Assembly: GCA_038049695.1 (NCBI GenBank)
Contig: CP142454.1
Span: 20,220,501-20,284,500 of the forward strand
DNA from: Cinnamomum chago
Taxonomy: Eukaryota; Streptophyta; Magnoliopsida; Laurales; Lauraceae
Reading direction: 5' to 3'
Length of the DNA stretch: 64,000 nucleotides
Part shown: positions 46,268 through 57,335 of the stretch, piece after piece
Numbering within the stretch: the stretch's first letter is position 1
How the letters are laid out: the number at the start of each line of letters is the position of its first letter
Made by a program: the position numbers and the translations under genes
Notes under the pieces: model-generated
What the model was told of the DNA's origin: nothing
Database searches by the model: none
What the model saw: the letters and a program-made list of their open reading frames with translations, nothing else

Positions 46268-47629
46268 CTTTCAAAACTATGAGTTGAGTGAATGGGGAGA
46301 AAAGGTGGACAAAAGTGGGGATCCAAGATGCTCACATTTCCAATGAGTACTGGACAAATTTTTTATTAACCTGTGTTTTTTTATTTTTCTAAATAGCATC
46401 CAGCCCAATAGCCTCTAATTGTCATTTCTTGAAATTATCTCTACCACTGGACCTTTTAAGTTCATTATCCATCCAATGGTGATAAATGTAAGAAACCATA
46501 TACCAACCCAAAAGCTTAAGCTGATAGGTGGAAGGCCTATACAGGTATATTAAGATATGTCAAGCCTATTACTTAGGCGATGTGGGATGTGGGACTTCCC
46601 AACACTCCCCCTCACGTGCAGGCCCAACAGATTTCATGAACGGGCCTGTCACGTGGGCTACACAAGAACACCGGGATCGAAATCCGCTCTGATACCATGT
46701 AAGAAACCATATACCAACCCAAAAGCTTAAGCTGATAGGTGGAAGGCCCATACAAGTATATTAAGATATGTCAAGCCTATTACTTAGGCGATGTGGGATG
46801 TGGGACTTCCCAACAATAAAATCATGTGTAAATTTTAGATTTGAAAATTGAACTTTGAATCCTTTTAAAGATTTGTATAAAGAGCCATATATACTAACTA
46901 TGGAATTCTCTAGTTGGATGCACACTATGCATGCACGCACAAAAAATGAAAAAGAAAAAACCAAACAAAGAAAGAAAGCCTATTTAACTATTTACGGAAA
47001 CCTGAAAAGTAGGGGGAAATATTTTGACTTCTTAACATTTTCAATTTTTGTAACGCATAGGCATGCGGCTTATCTGAGACGAGGATGCCTTTAAATTCAC
47101 TCTCATCACCTCTTTTTTTTTTTTTTTTTCATCTCACTTTCTGGTTTTCCTTTTCTTCCATTCAGGTGTGGAAAAAAACCCTATTTTTTCTATATTTAGC
47201 TCTTCATTTTCATTTTTGCAACTGTTGTCTCCGTCACTGTCAGTCCGTTCTGCGATCTTTTGGAATAGGAAAAAATCGTAAAATTAGAAAAGGATTGAGA
47301 CTTTTTTAGCAACTTTTTTTTCATGAAGGGGTTGGATTTCCAGGCCGAGATTTGGAATTTTTACTTTTCTATTTTTTTTTCTTTTAAATTGTTATTTATT
47401 ATTCTTTTTGTCAAATAATTTTCTGAGGGTTTTTTTTTCTACAATAGTTTTTTGACATCGATGCTAGGGTTTTGAGTTTCTCTTTCTCATTTTTTTTATG
47501 TAAAAAATAAGATTTTATTTTGATTAAGATTGATATTTTTTTCTTAATGAAATATTTTTTTCCAATATTTTATGCTTGCAATCTTAGTTATTCACTAAGT
47601 ATAGTCCAAATCTGCAATCTAGGAGCTCT
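46268..47629. repeat. Duplicated AHL upstream/leader cassette, copy A (interrupted by a TRIM)
   Basis: Aligns with copy D (49268-50325) over essentially its whole length. Shared blocks: GAGAAAAG-TGGGGATCCAA, TTTAGATTTGAAAAT-GAACTTTGAATCC, AATGAAAAAGAAAAAAC, TTCCATTCAGGTGTGGAAA, CACTGTCAGTC and TTCACT-ACTATGATCCAAATCTGC. The 329 bp TRIM at 46487-46815 is inserted in it. It ends at CTGCAATCTAG, after which copy D continues into the gene and copy A does not. Confidence 0.85.
46487..46815 (-). mobile_element. TRIM (terminal-repeat retrotransposon in miniature), complete
   Basis: Two 118 bp LTRs (46487-46604 and 46698-46815) starting TGTAAGAAACC and ending TTCCCAACA differ at only two sites by eye. 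The interior is 93 bp and non-coding. In minus orientation TGGTATCAGAGC, the standard initiator-methionine tRNA primer site, lies directly inside the 5' LTR, and GTGAGGGGGAG precedes the 3' LTR. ATAAA flanks both ends (46482-46486 and 46816-46820). It must be moved by enzymes supplied elsewhere. Confidence 0.96.
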
Positions 47630-47706
47630 CATGTGGATGTTCATAGGAGAAATTTGCACGTGGCATTAAAATGTGGTTTCTGGATGATCACGCAATGTCA
47701 ACAATA

Positions 47707-48482
47707 GCTTTCAAAACTACAAGATGAGTGGATAAGGAGAAGTGGGAGAAAAGAGAAGGTTGAGAATGCCCACATTTCAAATGAGTAAAGGATAGAGTTT
47801 TATTAACCCAATTTTTTTTTTCTTTTTTCCAAATGGCATCCAGCTCAATGGCCTCTAGTTGTCATTTATTGAGTTTGCCTCTCCTAGTGAAGATTTAAGC
47901 ATGTCATCCATTGGTGATAAGATTATGTATTGATTTTAGATTTGAAATATGTATTTAAGTCCTTTTGAAGGTTTGTATAAAGAGTCATTTCTACTAAATA
48001 TGGAATTTTCTCGTTGGATACACTCTATGGATACATGCATGTTCGAATCAACCGTGAGGAGACAATGCAGACAATAAGAGGGGAAAAAAACACTTGGGAG
48101 TGGGTTCGAAGGGTGCACTGCAGATGTGCCGAAAAATTTTGATTTCTCACTCCAAAAACACAAATTTCGATTTCCATTCACGTACTTTGCATCTCATCCT
48201 TATTTCTTATTTTTCTTTATATTATTTTTTTGTACTTATGTTCAAAGGCACATTTGATAATTGAAGAGGAGGTGCAAATTCAAGGAGTTCTCATCGAGAA
48301 TTTATATGGTTGAGGATTTTACTTCAATTTTGGTGTATCGATGTGGATAGCTAATAAAAATTGGTATTAATGTATAAATTCATAAAATTAATGATTTTTA
48401 AATTTATGAGAGAGAGAGAGAGAGATGGACCTAAAGCTATAATTGATTTTGAGTGAGGGTTTTCTCCAAAATGCATAATAGA
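47707..48482. repeat. Duplicated AHL upstream cassette, copy B
   Basis: Shares the start (CTTTCAAAACTA...GAGTGGAT-AGGAGAA) and the TTTAGATTTGAA...TTTGTATAAAGAGTCAT core with all copies. It is closest to copy C: both have TTGGATACACTCTATG, GAGGAGACAAT and GGGTGCACTG, and the tail CCTAAAGCTA-AAT-GATTTTGAG. Confidence 0.8.
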
Positions 48483-48710
48483 TTATTTGTGGATTCGGTT
48501 TTCGCAACGGTGAACAACTGTGCCCTTCATGTAAGCCTCTTCATGTAAGCCTGGTCAAATTGAATGCTTGTCATACATGTGATGGACATCTAAAATGCAT
48601 AATGGATTTTTTGTGGATTCGATTTTGCAACGGTAAACAACTGGGCCCTTAATGTAAGCTTATCGTCAAATTGAATGCTTGTCATACGTGTGATAAACTT
48701 ATTATTGTTT
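48460..48710. repeat. Tandem duplication inside the cassette array, ~130 bp unit
   Basis: AAAATGCATAATAGATT-TTTGTGGATTCG, CAACGGT-AACAACTG and CAAATTGAATGCTTGTCATAC occur twice in order (about 48468 and 48592). Confidence 0.8.
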
Positions 48711-48716
48711 CAATAA

Positions 48717-49267
48717 TTTTCAAAACTACGAGTTGAATGGACGAGGAGAAAATGTGGAGAAAGTGGAGGTTGAGAATGCCTGTATTTTCAATGAGTAATG
48801 GGCAAAGTTTTCATCAACCCACCTTTTTTTTTTCCCTAAATGGTATCCAATCCAATAGCCTCTAGTTGTCATTTCTTGAGATTTTCTCTACTGCTGAAGA
48901 TTTAAGTTCATCATCCAATAGTGGTAAAATCATGTGTTGATTTTAGATTTGAAGTTTTAGTATGAATACTTTTGAAGATTTGTATAAAGAGTCAAATCTA
49001 CTAATATATGGACGTCTCTCGTTGGATACACTCTATGCATGCACACATGTCCGAATCACCAGCCGAGGAGACAATGTAGACAAAGGATAAAAAGAGGAAA
49101 AAAATACTCGGGAGTGGAAGGGTGCACTGAACATGTGCCAAAATTTTCGATTTCTCTTGCTCAAAACACATATAAATTCATAACATTGAGGATTTTTAAA
49201 ATTGATGAGAGAGAGACCTAAAGCTAAAATCGATTTTGAGGGAGGGTTTTCTTCGGAATGTATAATA
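48717..49267. repeat. Duplicated AHL upstream cassette, copy C
   Basis: Starts TTTTCAAAACTACGAGTTGAAT. Closest to copy B including its tail (ATAAATTCATAA, GATTTTTAAA, GAGAGAGAGACCTAAAGCTA). Directly abuts copy D. Confidence 0.8.
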
Positions 49268-50325
49268 GTTGAGCGAATGGGGAAAAAAGGTGGAGAAAAG
49301 TGGGAATCCAAAATGCTCACATTTCCAATGAGTACGTACTAGATAATTTTTTTTATCAACCCGCATTTTTTGTCTTCTTCTAAATGGCATCCCACTCAAT
49401 AGCCTCTAGTTGTCATTTCTTGAAATTGTCTCTACAAATGGACCTTTTAAGTTCATCATCCATCCAATGGTGATAAAATTATGTGTAAATTTTAGATTTG
49501 AAAATCGAACTTTGAATCCTTTTAAAGATTTGTATAAAGACCTTTCAAAGATTTGTATAAAGAGTCATTTATACTAACTATGGAAGTCTCTAGTTGGATT
49601 ATGCATGCTTGTACAAAAATGAAAAAGAAAAAACAAATAAAGAAAGAAAGCCCATTTAAGGAAACTTGAAAATGGGTAGGGAAATACAGTGAATTCGTCT
49701 ACATTTTCAATTTTTGTAAGGCACTAGCATATGGCTATTTTGGGTTGAGGATGCCTTTAAATTCACTCTCATCATCTCTTTTTTTTTTTCATCTTACTCT
49801 TTGGTTTTCCTCTTCTTCCATTCAGGTGTGGAAAACCCTAAATTTTTTTTTTTTTTTTTGTATTTTTAGCTCTCCATTTTTATTTTTCCATCTGTTATCT
49901 CAGTCACTGTCAGTCTGTTATGTGATTTTTTGAAATAGAAAAAAAATCGTAAAATCTAAGAAGGACTAAGACTTTTAGGCCACTTTTTTTTTTTTTTTTT
50001 CTTTTCATGATGGAGTTAGATTTCTTTGCAAAGATTTGAAATTTTTATTTTTCTAGTTTTTTTCTTTAAAAAATTATTTATTATGCTTCTTTTTTTTCAA
50101 ATAATTTTATGAGGATTTTTTTTCCTGCAATAGTTTTTTGAGCATCGATGATATTAGGGTTTTGAGTTTCTCTCTCAATTTTTTTTATTTTTTATGTTGT
50201 AAATAATAAGATTGGATTTTGATTAAGACTGATTTTTTCTTTCTTAATGATAATCAACTTTTCAGTATTTTATGCTTGCGATCTTAGTTATTCACTGACT
50301 ATGATCCAAATCTGCAATCTAGGGT
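49268..50325 (+). promoter_or_regulatory. AHL upstream/leader cassette, copy D (adjacent to the gene)
   Basis: The copy that is continuous with the AHL gene. It contains poly-T and CT-rich leader-like sequence (49770-49860), TTCCATTCAGGTGTGGAAAACC and CTGCAATCTAGGGTTCCGCG at its end. A partial internal duplication (AAAGATTTGTATAAAGA twice, 49525-49565) is present. Which part is promoter and which is transcribed leader cannot be decided from sequence alone. Confidence 0.6.
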
Positions 50326-50686
50326 TCCGCGAAACAATCTTTTGCTTTCCTTTTCTTTAATAGGGTTTACTGAAGGAGGGTTTTTAGTAATCCCTTTTTC
50401 CTTGATTTTGTTGAGAAGAAGTGGAATCTGGGTCCTTGGATTTTTTACAAGTACTGCTGCTGCTGCTACTTTGATCTTCTTCTCCTTGTTTGAAGGTTTA
50501 GGGTTTTGCTGATGATTCTTAGGGGTTTTAATGGTGTCTTTTATTTATGTGATGGATCATCATCATCATCACAAGTGAGAGAAATGTTGGTTGCATGCAT
50601 TTGTGATGTGTCTAGAACTGAAAGCTGATCCGGAGGATTAATTTATTATCTCAGGTAGAGATTCCTCAGACATTGTTGAGCTTGAA
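50326..50686 (+). promoter_or_regulatory. 5' leader of the AHL gene with a short upstream frame
   Basis: An upstream frame of 15 codons (50531-50578) begins ATGGTGTCT and ends with five His codons, Lys and TGA. A possible leader intron runs from GTGAGA at about 50574 to TCAG at 50651-50654; if spliced, it removes the end of that frame. The main start codon at 50687 follows CTTGAA. Confidence 0.45.
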
Positions 50687-53600
50687 ATGGATCCATCTTC
50701 AGGGCTCATGCGACTGGCGGAGTGTGAAGGAGAAAATACGGTCTTCAGGCCCGTCGTCCTCAGCTCCACCCCCGCCCCCGCCCCACAGAGGACGGCGATG
50801 GCAACGGCAACGGCCGCTGCTTATACTGCTACTGCTCCTAGAGGGGGTGGTGGTGGAGCAGTATTAGTGGGTTCCGGCGAGTCGTCCAGACGGAAGCGGG
50901 GGCGGCCGCGCAAGTATGGTCCCGACGGCAGCATGGTCCTTGCCATGATGCCCGCATCGCAACCTGTAATGGTGCCATCGCCCGCTGTGGTCCTCCCCGG
51001 TGGTCCGGCCGTTGCGGCCGCTGCTGCGATCCCGCCTTTGAGCAGCGGGGTGCCTGTATCTCCTGCTGGTGTCTCTCCTTTGAGCGGTAGGACGCAGGTC
51101 TCCACCGCTGTGTTGCCCCCTTCGAGCGGTTGCATGCCTGTCTTACCAGCTGTGGTCGCGCCTCTGAGCGGCAATGGTGGGTTCCCTTCAGTCGTATTGA
51201 CTACGAAGAGGGGGAGAGGACGCCCTGTGGGTTCAGGCAACAAGCAGCAGCAGCTGGCAGGAACTGGTCTTGGTAATTCTCTCCTCCTGCCATCTCTTTT
51301 GCTTCATGTATCCTGCGTTCTATTTGATTGTCAAGCTAAAGTCTTCTCTTATATGCTTGTGGTTTGAATCTTTGTTTGATTGGGATGTTAATGAAACACA
51401 GTGTGTGTATAATGCTTGGGTGAAATGGTCTTTTTGCTTGGTTTCTGATGGGGTTCTTTGTCTCAACTCTCAAAGAAGGTTGATAGATGACAGGGAGCTG
51501 AATGTAAAACGGGGATTTTTTTTCTTCTTCTTCTTGATTTTGCAATGAATCTAGAACTTTTAAGCTGGGGAAGTTACCGGTATGCCCTTGTATTTTTGGG
51601 TGAAAGTTGTTTAATTAATCAGATCATTCTCCTCTACTGCGCAAACTAATAAACATGCGTAATAGTAGCTTTTATAGCAAGATTTGATTCTGTGAATTCT
51701 TTATCGCTGAGGTGATTTATAGCAAGGTACATTTTTTTATAATAATCATTTAAAAATTATCGTTGAGTTCTACACGGTGGAGTTATTTGGTACCATTGTA
51801 AAGTCCCTGCAATCCAGGCAATGAATGAATATTCAGTCAAGACTTTTTTTTCTTTGAATTTCTATCTTTAATCTTTCGTTTAATGGTTTTCTTTTGTTTT
51901 TTTTTTTTGTTTTTTTTTTTTTTTTGTGTTTTTAAATTAGACACTATATTGAGAACTGAATAAAAAGTGTGCCATGTTATTTTTTCCATCGAGCTTTTGA
52001 TTATAATCATACTGCTATTCTCGTTTACGTGGAGATGCCTTTCTTTCCCATTTGATGCATTATTATAAAAAAGCTTAGTTCAATTGATGCTAATTGATAG
52101 AGTGGATGGCAGATTCTCCGTTGCTTGGACTTAAACCATATATTCTCACAGTTAAAACTGGAGAGGTATGCATTGCTCCTTTTATATATCAATTGTGAAA
52201 TTATGTGAAATTGCCTTGGATGGCTTCTTTGTTGCATGATCATGGCCGACATAATTCAATTGCATGGATAACAAATATAGTTTGTGATGCATTTTTCTAT
52301 ATGGGTTTTTCACACCCCGCGTCCCTTATGGGGGATTTTTGGTTGCCTGAGCTGCGATTGAAAATCCAACAACACAGCACTTTTGCAGGAGTTGTTTAGG
52401 GGAAAAAATGGCCTCCATATAATTCACTATGTTATCAATCCAAGGGTTGGCCTGATGAGTTCCAATAACTGCAGGATTTGTCATATTTTTATAGTTTCAT
52501 TAAAGATAAGTGGCAACCTTTAATGAAAAAAGTGTTTTTATAACCGTGACTAGGTTGTGACTTGCGATCCTTACTGCAAAATCGTGGCAGTAAATTGCAA
52601 TTTTGTTTTGTTTTCTATTTATACTGCTCTTGTAATATGTACTGCTCAACACCATGCTTTATTTGATTGCTTGGCTACTAATGTTCTAATATTGTGGCAG
52701 GATTATTTTACTCCTTGTGCTATTTGTCTGACCCTTTTTTTTTTGTGAAGAAGTTTCCGTTTATATGCTACTCCTGTTCAATTCTTACTTCAGACTCGCG
52801 TTTTCCCTCACCTTCTGCTTCCTCAAGAATCACCCTTGACATCTGAGTCACTCTTCTGGGCATCTACAGTCTTGCAACTTTAACAATTAATTCCAGACCC
52901 GCTATCATTTTCTATTTATATCTAGTTGCACTTGTATAACTAGACTATAAGGAATAAAATTGTGCTTATTAATGCCTGTTTTCAATTCTCAGCTTTGAAA
53001 TGCCGATTAGTAATTTAATCTAGTTCACTTGCACCAAATTTGCAAATGTAATAATGTGACATAATTACTTCTGAAAGAAAGTGGCAACGTTCAAGGGTAT
53101 GAAGGGGTGCTTATTAGGACCTACTTCAGCTTTGAAATACTTACTTATTGAGCAACTAGAACTCGGAGAATTTAATATATATTTGTTCTGATAATTTACC
53201 TAAGGCAGTTTGATAGGGGCTAAGCTGCTAAGGTCCCAAGACATAAAAGGTAAGCTACTAAAGCTAAAAGTGACGAGTTCTCTTAAAAAGACTAGTTATC
53301 AATTATTCAATGGTTGCTGATCAAGACGACGAGCGGCCCCAACTCTCTGCTGTATTCTAAAGCAGCTGGGGGGGCGGGGCGGGGGGGGCGCTAGGGTCGA
53401 GTCATGTTTACCAATTAAAATGTAAAAAAAAAGATCTTTTAGGCATCGTTTCTCTGAAATTTGCCTTGTTTGCTACTCAAACTTGCTTCGAACATAAAAG
53501 TTAAGAAGGCAATAAATGCTAAAGTGGTGAGTTTTCCAAAATACAAATTCATTTTTCATTTATTCAGCTATCGTCATTATGAGCTTCTGTGCAGTCATTA

Positions 53601-56600
53601 TTGTTGTTGTGCAATTATTATAATGACCTAGACGGATAAAATGAAAATATTGTTGCAAAGTTATGTTGGATGTGCTTTCTATCATTGTCCGTCATATTCT
53701 TCTTTTGTGGTCCTCGTGCTGGAGAAAAGGACACCTTTTCGGCATCATTGAAGCTTATCTTTTGGATTTGGGCTTATCTGGTTTCTCATTACTTATGCAG
53801 TTATGCTTGCTTTTATTATGTGTTTCACATGCTAGAAAAAAAATGACTTTAGGCATCATGAAGCTAGTCTCTACCTTTTATTATGTGTTCCACATTTTCT
53901 CATTTCTCTCGACTCATGCCTGCACTTATTATTGTGTGTTCATAAGCTGATGTTCAGGTACGGTGCGTGACATACCGTGGACCTCACCTAGTGCCCTACT
54001 TGATTAATCCAATCCTGTCACCCTAACACTCCCTCCCTCTTGTATGTCATAGGTCTTATGGATTTTACACCAATCTGAATGGACTAGACCATTGGATTGA
54101 AACACACAACACACACACACACACACAAGGTCCACTCTAAAACCTTTAGGGCCTGTATCTTTACTAGATTTCTCGACAGGAGTTTACCATGTTGCGGTTT
54201 TTTGGAGATTACGTGACATCATGTCCCCGGCATTTGCAAATGCCATATTTCTGCAGAAAAATTTCAAAATTCTGGCTACCTGAAAGGTCTCAAATGACCT
54301 TTGGAATTCCTGGAATTTCAGCCCCTTTACTTTTTGATTTATGGTGCTCAAGTACAAGGGAGCATTTCAAAATTCTCCAAAAAGGAATTCGAGGAATTCT
54401 AGTAAAGAAACAAGCTCTTAAACTTAAGGGCCACAGACCAAGGGATTATGATGATGGGATTGACTCGAAATTTGATTTATGGGCGGGTTCCATTTGGATC
54501 TTTTGAGCCCCCACCTCATCCTTGATTGTTGGGGCCTTGGGCCACACAAATTATCTCGCATGGTCTCCGGCCCAAGACATACGCACTTGAGCAGGGCCAT
54601 ATAGGAGAATACTCTCCTACGGACAGTCCGCATGGAGGCATCCCCCTATGATCTATCCAAGTCTACACACACCACCACCCCCCTGAATGTCACATGATTC
54701 AATTTTTTCTACACCCATGTGAATGAAATTCACTGTCTGATTGAGATCAAAGGCGACATCTCTATGGATTGTTGAGTGGGGCCCACCTGAGGCCCCCTAT
54801 GATCCATCCGACCCCTTACTCACCTAAAAGTTTGCACATAGGTGGGCCCCATCCATAACTTCGGATCTCCCACTTTCCTCATGATTGGTGTGGCCCTAGG
54901 TGGGCGCCACAAGGCTGTCCACATGTATGGTCCACATAGATTGGCTCATCTATATACATATATAGAGCAGTTATGCAGTGCATGAGTTGCACACTGGATC
55001 ACCATGTGCACCTTGCTGTGGGGCCCACTTGGGGCCTTGCTTGGGGATAGGACCTAAGGGGAATTGCAAGATCTGAGTGGGCCCTATTGTCCTAACATAA
55101 GAAAGGAAACTAGGAAGGAAACAAGAATTAAGTAGTTGGATCTTCCAAGGACCTCTTGGTTGCCTCGCACAAATAAACCCATGGCCCTACAAATAAGCCA
55201 ATCTTCAATTCGCTCATAAGCAAACCCAAGTCTTTAATAATCAAAGATGGAGAGAAATCAGGAGAAGAATCTATTTTCAAGAAGAACCACACATAGGTAT
55301 GCTTTAGCGGCTTGTGGTTGCCCCATGTGATAAGTTATTCAAGACCATCCCTTAGAACTCTCCTTATCTGTCACTCCTTAGGTCAAATAGGTAAGAGGTA
55401 AGATAAGCCTTCACAAGAGAAGAAAAAAAAAAAAAAAGGGAAGATCCACAATATAGGTTGTGTGAGACTGTTTGAATGTTAGGGACAATACAAGTGTCAT
55501 ATCGGTTCGACACGGATATGTTGGGCTTGTATGAGTATCCGGGTATCATAGGTGGGTTCAACATGACTAGCTGGTGGGATCAGTCAGCTCTTCCCAACTG
55601 GTTGCTAGCCCTGCCCTGGGCGATTAGTTTGGTGATTCCTTTTGGCGAGTTGGGCCTGGTTTAGGCCCAGTTTAAAGGATCCAAATCAAACAGAATTGCT
55701 GTGCGCCTGTCCCTTTTATAGGACTGCTTCAGCTATGTTGGGCCTCATTGATTTGGCCAAATGGGTCATTATAATTCTGTTTTGTTTCCTCATTCAGTTC
55801 AGGACAGTTACAAGTTATTTTTATATTTATTTCAGACCCATCTTCATTGACCATCTTAAAGTTTAGGGCTTTAGGCCTTTTTTGTGATTGGGCCTTGATT
55901 GAGACGGATCCGAAGCCCTCGTGCACAATCAAACCAACCCAAGTAATTGAGGACCTGATCTCACATAATCTGTCAGAATCATGCCACCCTCTCCCATGTC
56001 AATGTTTATCTAACAATTTTTTATTTTTTAAATATTTCCTTAAAAACGGTCATTTTGGGGCATAATCATAAATTTGTAACTCCCATGTCAATGTTTATCT
56101 AACTATTTTTTATTTTTTTTAAATATTTCCTTAAAAACGCTCATTTTGGGGCATAACCATAAATTTGTAACCAGATGAGTTTTTATGTGTTAGATCTATG
56201 CCTTTTTGGGTGTCTTTTATTATTATTTTTTAGTTTCTTTTTCTCTTGAAATTTTAAATTTTATTATTGTAAATCTAAAATCTATAGTGTTTTGTGTTAT
56301 ATGAAGTAGCTTTATGCATGTGGACTTTGTTTTTGTATCCTTAGTCTTTTTTATTTTCTGGTCTTAAAAATACTCTCTTGCTGATTTACTATCAATTCTA
56401 GTTAGAATTTTTTTATTTAATATGTCGCTTTGAAATTTTAATAGGAAGCTTACTAGATGATTTTCTTTACTGATGTAAACCTATGTAATCAAATCTTTGC
56501 ATTTAGTATCGTGTTGGATTGTATCAGATACTTCACTTTTGGGTTATGTATTAAATCAATATGGGCAAAGTATTGTGTCGTATCATATCAAATATTTCAC

Positions 56601-57293
56601 TTTTGGGTTATGTATTAAATCAAAATGGGCAAAGTATCGTGTCGTATCGTATGGGATACTTCACTTTTTGGTGTAAATGCCATATCCATGGCATGTACTT
56701 GGGTGTCCTTGCCATATTCATGCAGTATCCCTGCCGTATCCATGACATATCTAGGCATTGTATTTAAATCTTTGCATTTAGAGGCATGCTTTTATTTACA
56801 CTTTTGGTGTAAATGCCATATATCCATGGCATGTCCTTGCGTGTCCTTGCCATATTCATGGAGCGTCCCTGCTGTATCTATGACATATTTGGCCATCATA
56901 TTTAAATCTTTGCATTTAGAGCATGCTTTTATTTATTTGTTTGTTTTTATTGGTTTTCATTATTTTTCCTTTTATTTTTTTATGTGACAATTATGTTGAG
57001 TGCATAAACTGAAGCTCAATAGATTTAACAATTGAGGATGACACAGTGGCATATGCCATTTTGGAGGTCAAGTTCTTGTTCATATATTACATCGGAATGT
57101 GAAAAAAGCTTCCCAGTTTGCCATTCTTAGAAATTTTTATTTATTTATTTTTACTATTATGAGGTCAAAAAGCTCATGGTTGATGCCCAACATGTTGTGG
57201 ACATGCATGCTGGGGTCAGCTCATCCTCAAACCCTTATAACCTGGGGTCAGCTAAAATAAATTTACACGGTGCTGACCGCAGCTCGCTAGCTT

Positions 57294-57335
<42 letters not shown>

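Noticed and set aside
52205..52399. Frame with a GFSHPAS / FTPR-like string that might have been the missing PPC exon
   Set aside because: It does not continue as PPC sequence and its borders do not fit; the exon at 52113-52165 fits phase and motif.
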